Below are positions 24,324 through 38,800 of a stretch of DNA of 64,000 nt, piece after piece. Under the pieces are notes generated by a model. That model worked only from the letters and a program-made list of their open reading frames with translations, made no database searches and was not told the DNA's origin. Both the position numbers and the translations under genes were made by a program. Source of the stretch: Henricia sp. BOLD:AAB3569. Taxonomy: Eukaryota > Echinodermata > Asteroidea > Spinulosida > Echinasteridae. Location: NCBI GenBank assembly GCA_037783545.1, contig JBBELK010000532.1, forward strand, positions 186,001 to 250,000, in the 5' to 3' direction. How positions within the stretch are numbered: position 1 is the stretch's first letter; each line of letters starts with the position of its first letter.

Positions 24324-26686
24324 ACTTGTCCTAAAAAATTGACAGACTTTCGCCGGGAAATGGCAGAGAAATTTCAAAGTTTAGGGAAAACTGGGTTGGG
24401 GCTTCCTGACTGCTCACGCAAACCGTGGCTGTCTGTACACACCTCTTTGGTGTACTCCTGAGTCGTGCGCATGCTCAGTCCTTCGGACTGTCGTTGACGC
24501 ACCCCAGTTTGGCTCGGCAATTTGGTCAAAGTGTGGTCCAAACGTCGGAAATTTTTTAGGTCGAACAATTTTCCGACGAACTTCAAATTTTGCATGCTCC
24601 AAACTCTCTATATTGCGCACTTGTCCTAAAAAATTGACAGACTTTCGCCGGGAAATGGCAGAGAAATTTCAAAGTTTAGGGAAAACTGGGTTGGGGCTTC
24701 CTGACTGCTCACGCAAACCGTGGCTGTCTGTACACACCTCTTTGGTGTACTCCTGAGTCGTGCGCATGCTCAGTCCTTCGGACTGTCGTTGACGCACCTC
24801 AGTTTGGCTCGGCAATTTGGTCAAAGTGTGGTCCAAACGTCGGAAAATTTGGAGGTCGAAATATTTTCCGAAGAACTTCAAATTTTGCATGCTCCAAAGT
24901 CTCTATATTGCGCACTTGTCCTAAAAAATTGACAGACTTTCGCCGGGAAATGGCAGAGAAATTTCAAAGTTTAGGGAAAACTGGGTTGGGGCTTCCTGAC
25001 TGCTCACGCAAACCGTGGCTGTCTGTACACACCTCTTTGGTGTACTCCTGAGTCGTGCGCATGCTCAGTCCTTCGGACTGTCGTTGACGCACCCCAGTTT
25101 GGCTCGGCAATTTGGTCAAAGTGTGGTCCAAACGTCGGAAAATTTGGAGGTCGAACAATTTTCCGACGAACTTCAAATTTTGCATGCTCCAAACTCTCTA
25201 TATTGCGCACTTGTCCTAAAAAAATTGACAGACTTTCGCCGGGAAATGGCAGAGAAATTTCAAAGTTTAGGGACAACTGGGTTGGGGCTTCCTGACTGCT
25301 CACGCAAACCGTGGCTGTCTGTACACACCTCTTTGGTGTACTCCTGAGTCGTGCGCATGCTCAGTCCTTCGGACTGTCGTTGACGCACCCCAGTTTGGCT
25401 CGGCAATTTGGTCAAAGTGTGGTCCAAACGTCGGAAAATTTGGAGGTCGAACAATTTTCCGACGAACTTCAAATTTTGCATGCTCCAAACTCTCTATATT
25501 GCGCACTTGTCCTAAAAAAATTGACAGACTTTCGCCGGGAAATGGCAGAGAAATTTCAAAGTTTAGGGACAACTGGGTTGGGGCTTCCTGACTGCTCACG
25601 CAAACCGTGGCTGTCTGTACACACCTCTTTGGTGTACTCCTGAGTCGTGCGCATGCTCAGTCCTTCGGACTGTCGTTGACGCACCCCAGTTTGGCTCGGC
25701 AATTTGGTCAAAGTGTGGTCTAAACGTCGGCAAATTTGGAGGTCGAACAATTTTCCGACGAACTTCAAATTTTGCATGCTCCAAACTCTCTATATTGCCC
25801 ACTTGTCCTAAAAAAATTGACAGACTTTCGCCGGGAAATGGCAGAGAAATTTAAAAGTTTAGGGACAACTGGGTTGGGGCTTCCTGACTGCTCACGCAAA
25901 CCGTGGCTGTCTGTACACACCTCTTTGGTGTACTCCTGAGTCGTGCGCATGCTCAGTCCTTCGGACTGTCGTTGACGCACCTCAGTTTGGCTCGGCAATT
26001 TGGTCAAAGTGTGGTCCAAACGTCGAAAAATTTGGAGGTCGAAATATTTTCCGAAGAACTTCAAATTTTGCATGCTCCAAAGTCTCTATATTGCGCACTT
26101 GTCCTAAACAATTGACAGACTTTCGCCGGGAAATGGCAGAGAAATTTCAAAGTTTAGGGAAAACTGGGTTGGGGCTTCCTGACTGCTCACGCAAACCGTG
26201 GCTGTCTGTACACACCTCTTTGGTGTACTCCTGAGTCGTGCGCATGCTCAGTCCTTCGGACTGTCGTTGACGCACCCCAGTTTGGCTCGGCAATTTGGTC
26301 AAAGTGTGGTCCAAACGTCGAAAAATTTGGAGGTCGAAAAATTTTCCGACGAACTTCAAATTTTGCATGCTCCAAACTCTCTATATTGCGCACTTGTCCT
26401 AAAAAATTGACAGACTTTCGCCGGGAAATGGCAGAGAAATTTCAAAGTTTAGGGAAAACTGGGTTGGGGCTTCCTGACTGCTCACGCAAACCGTGGCTGT
26501 CTGTACACACCTCTTTGGTGTACTCCTGAGTCGTGCGCATGCTCAGTCCTTCGGACTGTCGTTGACGCACCCCAGTTTGGCTCGGCAATTTGGTCAAAGT
26601 GTGGTCCAAACGTCGGAAATTTTTTAGGTGGAACAATTTTCCGACAAACTTCAAATTGTGCATGCTCCAAACTCTCTATATTGCGC
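24324..26686 (+). repeat. Array segment with TTTTTAGGT variants
   Basis: Normal-length units. The b units at about 24,324, 26,392 and 26,687 have a T-rich change just after CGTCGGAAA (AAATTTTTTAGGT or AAAATTTTTAGGT in place of AAAATTTGGAGGT). The block from about 24,619 matches that from 21,963 at a 2,656-bp (9-unit) shift. This is the transition from the left (CGGAAAATTT) to the right (CGGCAAATTT) family. Confidence 0.7.
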
Positions 26687-29600
26687 ACTTGTCCTAAAAA
26701 ATTGACAGACTTTCGCCGGGAAATGGCAGAGAAATTTCAAAGTTTAGGGAAAACTGGGTTGGGGCTTCCTGACTGCTCACGCAAACCGTGGCTGTCTGTA
26801 CACACCTCTTTGGTGTACTCCTGAGTCGTGCGCATGCTCAGTCCTTCGGACTGTCGTTGACGCACCCCAGTTTGGCTCGGCAATTTGGTCAAAGTGTGGT
26901 CCAAACGTCGGAAAATTTTTAGGTCGAACAATTTTCCGACGAACTTCAAATTTTGCATGCTCCAAAGTCTCTATATTGCGCACTTGTCCTAAAAAATTGA
27001 CAGACTTTCGCCGGGAAATGGCAGAGAAATTTCAAAGTTTAGGGAAAACTGGGTTGGGGCTTCCTGACTGCTCACGCAAACCGTGGCTGTCTGTACACAC
27101 CTATTTGGTGTACTCCTGAGTCGTGCGCATGCTCAGTCCTTCGGACTGTCGTTGACGCACCCCAGTTTGGCTCGGCAATTTGGTCAAAGTGTGGTCCAAA
27201 CGTCGGCAAATTTGGAGGTCGAAAAATATTCCGACGAACTTCAAATTTTGCATGCTCCAAACTCTCTATATTGCGCACTTGTCCTAAAAAATTGACAGAC
27301 TTTCGCCGGGAAATGGCAGAGAAATTTCAAAGTTTAGGGAAAACTGGGTTGGGGCTTCCTGACTGCTCACGCAAACCGTGGCTGTCTGTACACACCTCTT
27401 TGGTGTACTCCTGAGTCGTGCGCATGCTCAGTCCTTCGGACTGTCGTTGACGCACCCCAGTTTGGCTCGGCAATTTGGTCAAAGTGTGGTCCAAACGTCG
27501 GCAAATTTGGAGGTCGAAACATTTTCAGACGAACTTCAAATTTTGCATGCTCCAAACTCTCTATATTGCGCACTTGTCCTAAAAAATTGACAAACTTTCG
27601 CCTGGAAATGACAGAGAAATTTCAAAGTTTAGGGAAAACTGGGTTGGGGCTTCCTGACTGCTCACGCAAACCGTGGCTGTCTGTACACACCTCTTTGGTG
27701 TACTCCTGAGTCGTGCGCATGCTCAGTCCTTCGGACTGTCGTTGACGCACCCCAGTTTGGCTCGGCAATTTGGTCAAAGTGTGGTCCAAACGTCGGCAAA
27801 TTTGGAGGTCGAAAAATGTTCCGACGAACTTCAAATTTTGCATGCTCCAAACTCTCTATATTGCGCACTTGTCCTAAAAAATTGACAGACTTTCGCCGGG
27901 AAATGGCAGAGAAATTTCAAAGTTTAGGGAAAACTGGGTTGGGGCTTCCTGACTGCTCACGCAAACCGTGGCTGTCTGTACACACCTCTTTGGTGTACTC
28001 CTGAGTCGTGCGCATGCTCAGTCCTTCGGACTGTCGTTGACGCACCCCAGTTTGGCTCGGCAATTTGGTCAAAGTGTGGTCCAAACGTCGGCAAATTTGG
28101 AGGTCGAACAATTTTCCGACGAACTTCAAATTTTGCATGCTCCAAACTCTCTATATTGCGCACTTGTCCTAAAAAATTGACAGACTTTCGCCGGGAAATG
28201 GCAGAGAAATTTCAAAGTTTAGGGAAAACTGGGTTGGGGCATCCTGACTGCTCACGCAAACCGTGGCTGTCTGTACACAACTCTTTGGTGTAATCCTGAG
28301 TCGTGCGCATGCTCAGTCCTTCGGACTGTCGTCGACGCACCCCAGTTTGGCTCGGCAATTTGGTCAAAGTGTGGTCCAAACGTCGGCAAATTTGGAGGTC
28401 GAAAAATTTTCCGACGAACTTCAAATTTTGCATGCTCCAAACTCTCTATATTGCGCACTTGTCCTAAAAAATTGACAGACTTTCGGCGGGAAATGGCAGA
28501 GAAATTTCAAAGTTTAGGGAAAACTGGGTTGGGGCTTCCTGAATGCTCACGCAAACCGTGGCTGTCTGTACACACCTCTTTGGTGTACTCCTGAGTCGTG
28601 CGCATGCTCAGTCCTTCGGACTGTCGTTGACGCACCCCAGTTTGGCTCGGCCATGTGGTCAAAGTGTGGTCCAAACGTCGGCAAATTTGGAGGTCGAAAA
28701 ATTTTTCGACGAACTTCAAATTTTGCATGCTCCAAACTCTCTATATTGCGCACTTGTCCTAAAAAAATTGACAGACTTTCGCCGGGAAATGGCAGAGAAA
28801 TTTCAAAGTTTAGGGAAAACTGGGTTGGGGCTTCCTGACTGCTCACGCAAACCGTAGCTGTCTGTACACACCTCTTTGGTGTACTCCTGAGTCGTGCGCA
28901 TGCTCAGTTCTTCGGACTGTCGTTGACGCACCCCAGTTTGGCTCGGCAATTTGGTCAAAGTGTGGTCCAAACGTCGGCAAATTTGGAGGTCGAAAAATGT
29001 TCCAACGAACTTCAAATTTTGCATGCTCCAAACTCTCTATATTGCGCACTTGTCCTAAAAAATTGACAGACTTTCGCCGGGAAATGGCAGAGAAATTTCA
29101 AAGTTTAGGGAAAACTGGGTTGGGGCTTCCTGACTGCTCACGCAAACCGTGGCTGTCTGTACACACCTCTTTGGTGTACTCCTGAGTCGTGCGCATGCTC
29201 AGTCCTTCGGACTGTCGTTGACGCACCCCAGTTTGGCTCGGCAATTTGGTCAAAGTGTGGTCCAAACGTCGGAAAATTTGGAGGTCGAACAATTTTCCGA
29301 CGAACTTCAAATTTGGCATGCTCCAAACTCTCTATATTGCGCACTTGTCCTAAAAAATTGACAGACTTTCGCCGGGAAATGGCAGAGAAATTTCAAAGTT
29401 TAGGGAAAACTGGGTTGGGGCATCCTGACTGCTCACGCAAACCGTGGCTGTCTGTACACAACTCTTTGGTGTAATCCTGAGTCGTGCGCATGCTCAGTCC
29501 TTCGGACTGTCGTTGACGCACCCCAGTTTGGCTCGGCAATTTGGTCAAAGTGTGGTCCAAACGTCGGCAAATTTGGAGGTCGAAAAATTTTCCGACGAAC

Positions 29601-32600
29601 TTCAAATTTTGCATGCTCCAAACTCTCTATATTGCGCACTTGTCCTAAAAAATTGACAGACTTCCGGCGGGAAATGGCAGAGAAATTTCAAAGTTTAGGG
29701 AAAACTGGGTTGGGGCTTCCTGAATGCTCACGCAAACCGTGGCTGTCTGTACACACCTCTTTGGTGTACTCCTGAGTCGTGCGCATGCTCAGTCCTTCGG
29801 ACTGTCGTTGACGCACCCCAGTTTGGCTCGGCCATGTGGTCAAAGTGTGGTCCAAACGTCGGCAAATTTGGAGGTCGAAAAATTTTTCGACGAACTTCAA
29901 ATTTTGCATGCTCCAAACTCTCTATATTGCGCACTTGTCCTAAAAAAATTGACAGACTTTCGCCGGGAAATGGCAGAGAAATTTCAAAGTTTAGGGAAAA
30001 CTGGGTTGGGGCTTCCTGACTGCTCACGCAAACCGTAGCTGTCTGTACACACCTCTTTGGTGTACTCCTGAGTCGTGCGCATGCTCAGTCCTTCGGACTG
30101 TCGTTGACGCACCCCAGTTTGGCTCGGCAATTTGGTCAAAGTGTGGTCCAAACGTCGGAAAATTTGGAGGTCGAAAAATTTTCCGACGAACTTCAAATTT
30201 TGCATGCTCCAAACTCTCTATATTGCGCACTTGTCCTAAAAAATTTAAAGACTTTCGCCGGGAAATGGCAGAGAAATTTCAAAGTTTAGGGAAAACTGGG
30301 TTGGGGCTTCCTGACTGCTCACGCAAACCGTGGCTGTCTGTACACACCTCTTTGGTGTACTCCTGAGTCGTGCGCATGCTCAGTCCTTCGGACTGTCGTT
30401 GACGCACCCCAGTTTGGCTCGGCAATTTGGTCAAAGTGTGGTCCAAACGTCGGAAAATTTTTAGGTCGAACAATTTTCCGACGAACTTCAAATTTTGCAT
30501 GCTCCAAAGTCTCTATATTGCGCACTTGTCCTAAAAAATTGACAGACTTTCGCCGGGAAATGGCAGAGAAATTTCAAAGTTTAGGGAAAACTGGGTTGGG
30601 GCTTCCTGACTGCTCACGCAAACCGTGGCTGTCTGTACACACCTATTTGGTGTACTCCTGAGTCGTGCGCATGCTCAGTCCTTCGGACTGTCGTTGACGC
30701 ACCCCAGTTTGGCTCGGCAATTTGGTCAAAGTGTGGTCCAAACGTCGGCAAATTTGGAGGTCGAAAAATTTTCCGACGAACTTCAAATTTTGCATGCTCC
30801 AAACTCTCTATATTGCGCACTTGTCCTAAAAAATTGACAGACTTTCGCCGGGAAATGGCAGAGAAATTTCAAAGTTTAGGGAAAACTGGGTTGGGGCTTC
30901 CTGACTGCTCACGCAAACCGTGGCTGTCTGTACACACCTCTTTGGTGTACTCCTGAGTCGTGCGCATGCTCAGTCCTTCGGACTGTCGTTGACGCACCCC
31001 AGTTTGGCTCGGCAATTTGGTCAAAGTGTGGTCCAAACGTCGGCAAATTTGGAGGTCGAAACATTTTCAGACGAACTTCAAATTTTGCATGCTCCAAACT
31101 CTCTATATTGCGCACTTGTCCTAAAAAATTGACAGACTTTCGCCAGGAAATGACAGAGAAATTTCAAAGTTTAGGGAAAACTGGGTTGGGGCTTCCTGAC
31201 TGCTCACGCAAACCGTGGCTGTCTGTACACACCTCTTTGGTGTACTCCTGAGTCGTGCGCATGCTCAGTCCTTCGGACTGTCGTTGACGCACCCCAGTTT
31301 GGCTCGGCAATTTGGTCAAAGTGTGGTCCAAACGTCGGCAAATTTGGAGGTCGAAAAATGTTCCGACGAACTTCAAATTTTGCATGCTCCAAACTCTCTA
31401 TATTGCGCACTTGTCCTAAAAAATTGACAGACTTTCGCCGGGAAATGGCAGAGAAATTTCAAAGTTTAGGGAAAAACTGGGTTGGGGCTTCCTGACTGCT
31501 CACGCAAACCGTGGCTGTCTGTACACACCTCTTTGGTGTACTCCTGAGTCGTGCGCATGCTCAGTCCTTCGGACTGTCGTTGACGCACCCCAGTTTGGCT
31601 CGGCAATTTGGTCAAAGTGTGGTCCAAACGTCGGCAAATTTGGAGGTCGAACAATTTTCCGACGAACTTCAAATTTTGCATGCTCCAAACTCTCTATATT
31701 GCGCACTTGTCCTAAAAAATTGACAGACTTTCGCCGGGAAATGGCAGAGAAATTTCAAAGTTTAGGGAAAACTGGGTTGGGGCATCCTGACTGCTCACGC
31801 AAACCGTGGCTGTCTGTACACACCTCTTTGGTGTAATCCTGAGTCGTGCGCATGCTCAGTCGTTCGGACTGTCGTTGACGCACCCCAGTTTGGCTCGGCA
31901 ATTTGGTCAAAGTGTGGTCCAAACGTCGGCAAATTTGGAGGTCGAAAAATTTTCCGACGAACTTCAAATTTTACATGCTCCAAACTCTCTATATTGCGCA
32001 CTTGTCCTAAAAAATTGACAGACTTTCGGCGGGAAATGGCAGAGAAATTTCAAAGTTTAGGGAAAACTGGGTTGGGGCTTCCTGAATGCTCACGCAAACC
32101 GTGGCTGTCTGTACACACCTCTTTGGTGTACTCCTGAGTCGTGCGCATGCTCAGTCCTTCGGACTGTCGTTGACGCACCCCAGTTTGGCTCGGCCATGTG
32201 GTCAAAGTGTGGTCCAAACGTCGGCAAATTTGGAGGTCGAAAAATTTTCCGACGAACTTCAAATTTTGCATGCTCCAAACTCTCTATATTGCGCACTTGT
32301 CCTAAGAAAATTGACAGACTTTCGCCGGGAAATGGCAGAGAAATTTCAAAGTTTAGGGAAAACTGGGTTGGGGCTTCCTGACTGCTCACGCAAACCGTGG
32401 CTGTCTGTACACACCTCTTTGGTGTACTCCTGAGTCGTGCGCATGCTCAGTCCTTCGGACTGTCGTTGACGCACCCCAGTTTGGCTCGGCAATTTGGTCA
32501 AAGTGTGGTCCAAACGTCGGCAAATTTGGATGTCGAAAAATGTTCCGACGAACTTCACATTTTGCATGCTCCAAACTCTCTATATTGCGCACTTGTCCTA

Positions 32601-33180
32601 AAAAATTGACAGACTTTCGCCGGGAAATGGCAGAGAAATTTCAAAGTTTAGGGAAAACTGGGTTGGGGCTTCCTGACTGCTCACGCAAACCGTGGCTGTC
32701 TGTACACACCTCTTTGGTGTACTCCTGAGTCGTGCGCATGCTCAGTCCTTCGGACTGTCGTTGACGCACCCCAGTTTGGCTCGGCAATTTGGTCAAAGTG
32801 TGGTCCAAACGTCGGCAAATTTGGAGGTCGAACAATTTTCCGACGAACTTCAAATTTTGCATGCTCCAAACTCTCTATATTGCGCACTTGTCCTAAAAAA
32901 TTGACAGACTTTCGCCGGGAAATGGCAGAGAAATTTCAAAGTTTAGGGAAAACTGGGTTGGGGCATCCTGACTGCTCACGCAAACCGTGGCTGTCTGTAC
33001 ACACCCCTTTGGTGTAATCCTGAGTCGTGCGCATGCTCAGTCCTTCGGACTGTCGTTGACGCACCCCAGTTTGGCTCGGCAATTTGGTCAAAGTGTGGTC
33101 CAAACGTCGGCAAATTTGGAGGTCGAAAAATGTTCTGACGAACTTCAAATTGTGCATGCTCCAAACTCTCTATATTGCGC
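26687..33180 (+). repeat. Twelve-unit higher-order repeat, 3,542-bp shift
   Basis: Sequence 26,687-29,637 recurs at 30,229-33,180. Shared variants include ACCTATTTGGTG, CATTTTCAGACG (27,520 and 31,062), GGGGCATCCTGACTG with GTGTAATCC, and GGCCATGTGGTC. One added A near 31,471 shifts the rest of the second copy by one base. From here on CGGCAAATTT is the prevailing form. Confidence 0.85.
28162..30228 (+). repeat. Nested four-unit duplication, 1,181-bp shift
   Basis: Inside the twelve-unit block, units starting 28,162, 28,457 and 28,752 recur at 29,343, 29,638 and 29,933. Shared private variants are CACAACTCTTTGG with GTAATCC, CCTGAATGCTCACG, GGCCATGTGG, ATTTTTCGACG, and CGTAGCTGTC in the third unit. 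The third unit differs in its 3' part (ATGTTCC against ATTTTCC), so the duplication has been partly converted. Confidence 0.8.
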
Positions 33181-35835
33181 ACTTGTCCTAAAAAATTGAC
33201 AGACTTTCGCCGGAAAATGGCAGAGAAATTTCAAAGTTTAGGGAAAACTGGGTTGGGGCTTCCTGAATGCTCACGCAAACCGTGGCTGTCTGTACACACC
33301 TCTTTGGTGTACTCCTGAGTCGTGCGCATGCTCAGTCCTTCGGACTGTCGTTGACGCACCTCAGTTTGGCTCGGCAATTTGGTCAAAGTGTGGTCCAAAC
33401 GTCGGAAAATTTGGAGGTCGAAATATTTTCCGAAGAACTTAAAATTTTGCATGCTCCAAAGTCTCTATATTGCGCACTTGTCCTAAAAAATTGACAGACT
33501 TTCGCCGGGAAATGGCAGAGAAATTTCAAAGTTTAGCGAAAACTGGGTTGGGGCTTCATGACTGCTCACGCAAACCGTGGCTGTCTGTACACACCTCTTT
33601 GGTGTACTCCTGAGTCGTGCGCATGTTGAGTCCTTCGGACTGTCGTTGACGCACCCCAGTTTGGCTCGGCAATTTGGTCAAAGTGTGGTCAAAACGTCGG
33701 CAAATTTGGAAGTCGAAAAATTTTCCGACGAACTTCAAATTTTGCATGCTCCAAACTCTCTATATTGCGCACTTGTCCTAAAAAATTGACAGACTTTCGC
33801 CGGGAAATGGCAGAGAAATTTCAAAGTTTAGGGAAAACTGGGTTGGGGCTTCCTGACTGCTCACGCAAACCGTGGCTGTCTGTACACACCTCTTTGGTGT
33901 ACTCCTGAGTCGTGCGCATGCTCAGTCCTTCGGACTGTCGTTGACGCACCCCAGTTTGGCTCGGCAATTTGGTCAAAGTGTGGTCCAAACGTCGGCAAAT
34001 TTGGAGGTCGAACAATTTTCCGACGAACTTCAAATTTTGCATGCTCCAAACTCTCTATATTGCGCACTTGTCCTAAAAAATTGACAGACTTTCGCCGGGA
34101 AATGGCAGAGAAATTTCAAAGTTTAGGGAAAACTGGGTTGGGGCTTCCTGACTGCTCACGCAAACCGTGGCTGTCTGTACACACCTCTTTGGTGTACTCC
34201 TGAGTCGTGCGCATGCTCAGTCCTTCGGACTGTCGTTGACGCACCTCAGTTTGGCTCGGCAATTTGGTCAAAGTGTGGTCCAAACGTCGGAAAATTTGGA
34301 GGTCGAAACATTTTCCGACGAACTTCAAATTTTGCATGCTCCAAACTCTCTATATTGCGCACTTGTCCTAAAAAATTGACAGACTTTCGCCAGGAAATGA
34401 CAGAGAAATTTCAAAGTTTAGGGAAAACTGGGTTGGGGCTTCCTGACTGCTCACGCAAACCGTGGCTGTCTGTACACACCTCTTTGGTGTACTCCTGAGT
34501 CGTGCGCATGCTCAGTCCTTCGGACTGTCGTTGACGCACCTCAGTTTGGCTCGGCAATTTGGTCAAAGTGTGGTCCAAACGTCGGAAAATTTGGAGGTCG
34601 AAATATTTTCCGAAGAACTTAAAATTTTGCATGCTCCAAAGTCTCTATATTGCGCACTTGTCCTAAAAAATTGACAGACTTTCGCCGGGAAATGGCAGAG
34701 AAATTTCAAAGTTTAGCGAAAACTGGGTTGGGGCTTCATGACTGCTCACGCAAACCGTGGCTGTCTGTACACACCTCTTTGGTGTACTCCTGAGTCGTGC
34801 GCATGCTCAGTCCTTCGGACTGTCGTTGACGCACCCCAGTTTGGCTCGGCAATTTGGTCAAAGTGTGGTCCAAACGTCGGCAAATTTGGAGGTCGAACAA
34901 TTTTCCGACGAACTTCAAATTTTGCATGCTCCAAACTCTCTATATTGCGCACTTGTCCTAAAAAATTGACAGACTTTCGCCGGGAAATGGCAGAGAAATT
35001 TCAAAGTTTAGGGAAAACTGGGTTGGGGCTTCCTGACTGCTCACGCAAACCGTGGCTGTCTGTACACACCTCTTTGGTGTACTCCTGAGTCGTGCGCATG
35101 CTCAGTCCTTCGGACTGTCGTTGACGCACCTCAGTTTGGCTCGGCAATTTGGTCAAAGTGTGGTCCAAACGTCGGAAAATTTGGAGGTCGAAACATTTTC
35201 CGACGAACTTCAAATTTTGCATGCTCCAAACTCTCTATATTGCGCACTTGTCCTAAAAAATTGACAGACTTTCGCCAGGAAATGACAGAGAAATTTCAAA
35301 GTTTAGGGAAAACTGGGTTGGGGCTTCCTGACTGCTCACGCAAACCGTGGCTGTCTGTACACACCTCTTTGGTGTACTCCTGAGTCGTGCGCATGCTCAG
35401 TCCTTCGGACTGTCGTTGACGCACCTCAGTTTGGCTCGGCAATTTGGTCAAAGTGTGGTCCAAACGTCGGAAAATTTGGAGGTCGAAATATTTTCCGAAG
35501 AACTTAAAATTTTGCATGCTCCAAAGTCTCTATATTGCGCACTTGTCCTAAAAAATTGACAGACTTTCGCCGGGAAATGGCAGAGAAATTTCAAAGTTTA
35601 GCGAAAACTGGGTTGGGGCTTCATGACTGCTCACGCAAACCGTGGCTGTCTGTACACACCTCTTTGGTGTACTCCTGAGTCGTGCGCATGTTGAGTCCTT
35701 CGGACTGTCGTTGACGCACCCCAGTTTGGCTCGGCAATTTGGTCAAAGTGTGGTCAAAACGTCGGCAAATTTGGAAGTCGAAAAATTTTCCGACGAACTT
35801 CAAATTTTGCATGCTCCAAACTCTCTATATTGCGC
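33181..35835 (+). repeat. Three-unit higher-order repeat, 885 bp
   Basis: The trio b (CGGCAAATTT), TCGAAACATTTTCC unit, and class c unit with CTTAAAATTTTGC occurs at 33,771-34,655 and again at 34,656-35,540. GTTTAGCGAAAACTG with CTTCATGACTG recurs in the units starting 33,476, 34,656 and 35,541. The units starting 33,476 and 35,541 are near copies sharing GCATGTTGAG and GGTCAAAACG, 2,065 bp apart. Confidence 0.8.
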
Positions 35836-38800
35836 ACTTGTCCTAAAAAATTGACAGACTTTCGCCGGGAAATGGCAGAGAAATTTCAAAGTTTAGGGAA
35901 AACTGGGTTGGGGCTTCCTGACTGCTCACGCAAACCGTGGCTGTCTGTACACACCTCTTTGGTGTACTCCTGAGTCGTGCGCATGCTCAGTCCTTCGGAC
36001 TGTCGTTGACGCACCCCAGTTTGGCTCGGCAATTTGGTCAAAGTGTGGTCCAAACGTCGGCAAATTTGGAGGTCGAAACATTTTCAGACGAACTTCAAAT
36101 TTTGCATGCTCCAAACTCTCTATATTGCGCACTTGTCCTAGAAAATTGACAGACTTTCGCCGGGAAATGGCAGAGAAATTTCAAAGTTTAGGGAAAACTG
36201 GGTTGGGGCTTCCTGACTGCTCACGCAAACCGTGGCTGTCTGTACACACCTCTTTGGTGTATTCCTGAGTCGTGCGCATGCTCAGTCCTTCGGACTGTCG
36301 TTGACGCACCCCAGTTTGGCTCGGCAATTTGGTCAAAGTGTGGTCCAAACGTCGGCAAATTTGGAGGTCGAAAAATGTTCCGACGAACTTCAAATTTGGC
36401 ATGCTCCAAACTCTCTATATTGCGCACTTGTCCTAAAAAATTGACAGACTTTCGCCGGGAAATGGCAGAGAAATTTCAAAGTTTAGGGAAAACTGGGTTG
36501 GGGCTTCCTGACTGCTCACGCAAACCGTGGCTGTCTGTACACACCTCTTTGGTGTACTCCTGAGTCGTGCGCATGCTCAGTCCTTCGGACTGTCGTTGAC
36601 GCACCCCAGTTTGGCTCGGCAATTTGGTCAAAGTGTGGTCCAAACGTCGGCAAATTTGGAGGTCGAAAAATTTTCCGACGAACTTCAAATTTTGCATGCT
36701 CCAAACTCTCTATATTGCGCACTTGTCCTAAAAAATTGACAGACTTTCGCCGGGAAATGGCAGAGAAATTTTAAAGTTTAGGGAAAACTGGGTTGGGGCT
36801 TCCTGACTGCTCACGCAAACCGTGGCTGTCTGTACACACCTCTTTGGTGTACTCCTGAGTCGTGCGCATGCTCAGTCCTTCGGACTGTCGTTGACGCACC
36901 ACAGTTTGGCTCGGCAATTTGGTCAAAGTGTGGTCCAAACGTCGGCAAATTTGGAGGTCGAAAAATTTTGCATGCTCCAAACTCTCTATATTGCGCACTT
37001 GTCCTAAAAAATTGACAGACTTTCGCCGGGAAATGGCAGAGAAATTTCAAAGTTTAGGGAAAACTGGGTTGGGGCTTCCTGACTGCTCACGCAAACCGTG
37101 GCTGTCTGTACACACCTCTTTGGTGTACTCCTGAGTCGTGCGCATGCTCAGTCCTTCGGACTGTCGTTGACGCACCCCAGTTTGGCTCGGCAATTTGGTC
37201 AAAGTGTGGTCCAAACGTCGGAAAATTTGGAGGTCGAACAATTTTCCGACGAACTTCAAATGTTGCATGCTCCAAACTCTCTATATTGCGCACTTGTCCT
37301 AAACAATTGACAGACTTTCGCCGGGAAATGGCAGAGAAATTTCAAAGTTTAGGGAAAACTGGGTTGGGGCTTCCTGACTGCTCACGCAAACCGTGGCTGT
37401 CTGTACACACCTCTTTGGTGTACTCCTGAGTCGTGCGCATGCTCAGTCCTTCGGACTGTCGTTGACGCACCCCAGTTTGGCTCGGCAATTTGGTCAAAGT
37501 GTGGTCCAAACGTCGGCAAATTTGGAGGTCGAACAATTTTCCGACGAACTTCAAATTTTGCATGCTCCAAACTCTCTATATTGCGCACTTGTCCTAAAAA
37601 ATTGACAGACTTTCGCCGGGAAATGGCAGAGAAATTTCAAAGTTTAGGGAAAACTGGGTTGGGGCATCCTGACTGCTCACGCAAACCGTGGCTGTCTGTA
37701 CACACCTCTTTGGTGTAATCCTGAGTCGTGCGCATGCTCAGTCCTTCGGACTGTCGTTGACGCACCCCAGTTTGGCTCGGCAATTTGGTCAAAGTGTGGT
37801 CCAAACGTCGGCAAATTTGGAGGTCGAACAATTTTCCGACGAACTTCAAATTTTGCATGCTCCAAACTCTCTATATTGCGCACTTGTCCTAAAAAATTGA
37901 CAGACTTTCGCCGGGAAATGGCAGAGAAATTTCAAAGTTTAGGGAAAACTGGGTTGGGGCATCCTGACTGCTCACGCAAACCGTGGCTGTCTGTACACAC
38001 CTCTTTGGTGTAATCCTGAGTCGTGCGCATGCTCAGTCGTTCGGACTGTCGTTGACGCACCCCAGTTTGGCTCGGCAATTTGGTCAAAGTGTGGTCCAAA
38101 CGTCGGCAAATTTGGAGGTCGAAAAATTTTCCGACGAACTTCAAATTTTGCATGCTCCAAACTCTCTATATTGCGCACTTGTCCTAAAAAATTGACAGAC
38201 TTTCGGCGGGAAATGGCAGAGAAATTTCAAAGTTTAGGGAAAACTGGGTTGGGGCTTCCTGAATGCTCACGCAAACCGTGGCTGTCTGTACACACCTCTT
38301 TGGTGTACTCCTGAGTCGTGCGCATGCTCAGTCCTTCGGACTGTCGTTGACGCACCCCAGTTTGGCTCGGCCATGTGGTCAAAGTGTGGTCCAAACGTCG
38401 GCAAATTTGGAGGTCGAAAAATTTTCCGACGAACTTCAAATTTTGCATGCTCCAAACTCTCTATATTGCGCACTTGTCCTAAGAAAATTGACAGACTTTC
38501 GCCGGGAAATGGCAGAGAAATTTCAAAGTTTAGGGAAAACTGGGTTGGGGCTTCCTGACTGCTCACGCAAACCGTGGCTGTCTGTACACACCTCTTTGGT
38601 GTACTCCTGAGTCGTGCGCATGCTCAGTCCTTCGGACTGTCGTTGACGCACCCCAGTTTGGCTCGGCAATTTGGTCAAAGTGTGGTCCAAACGTCGGCAA
38701 ATTTGGATGTCGAAAAATGTTCCGACGAACTTCACATTTTGCATGCTCCAAACTCTCTATATTGCGCACTTGTCCTAAAAAATTGACAGACTTTCGCCGG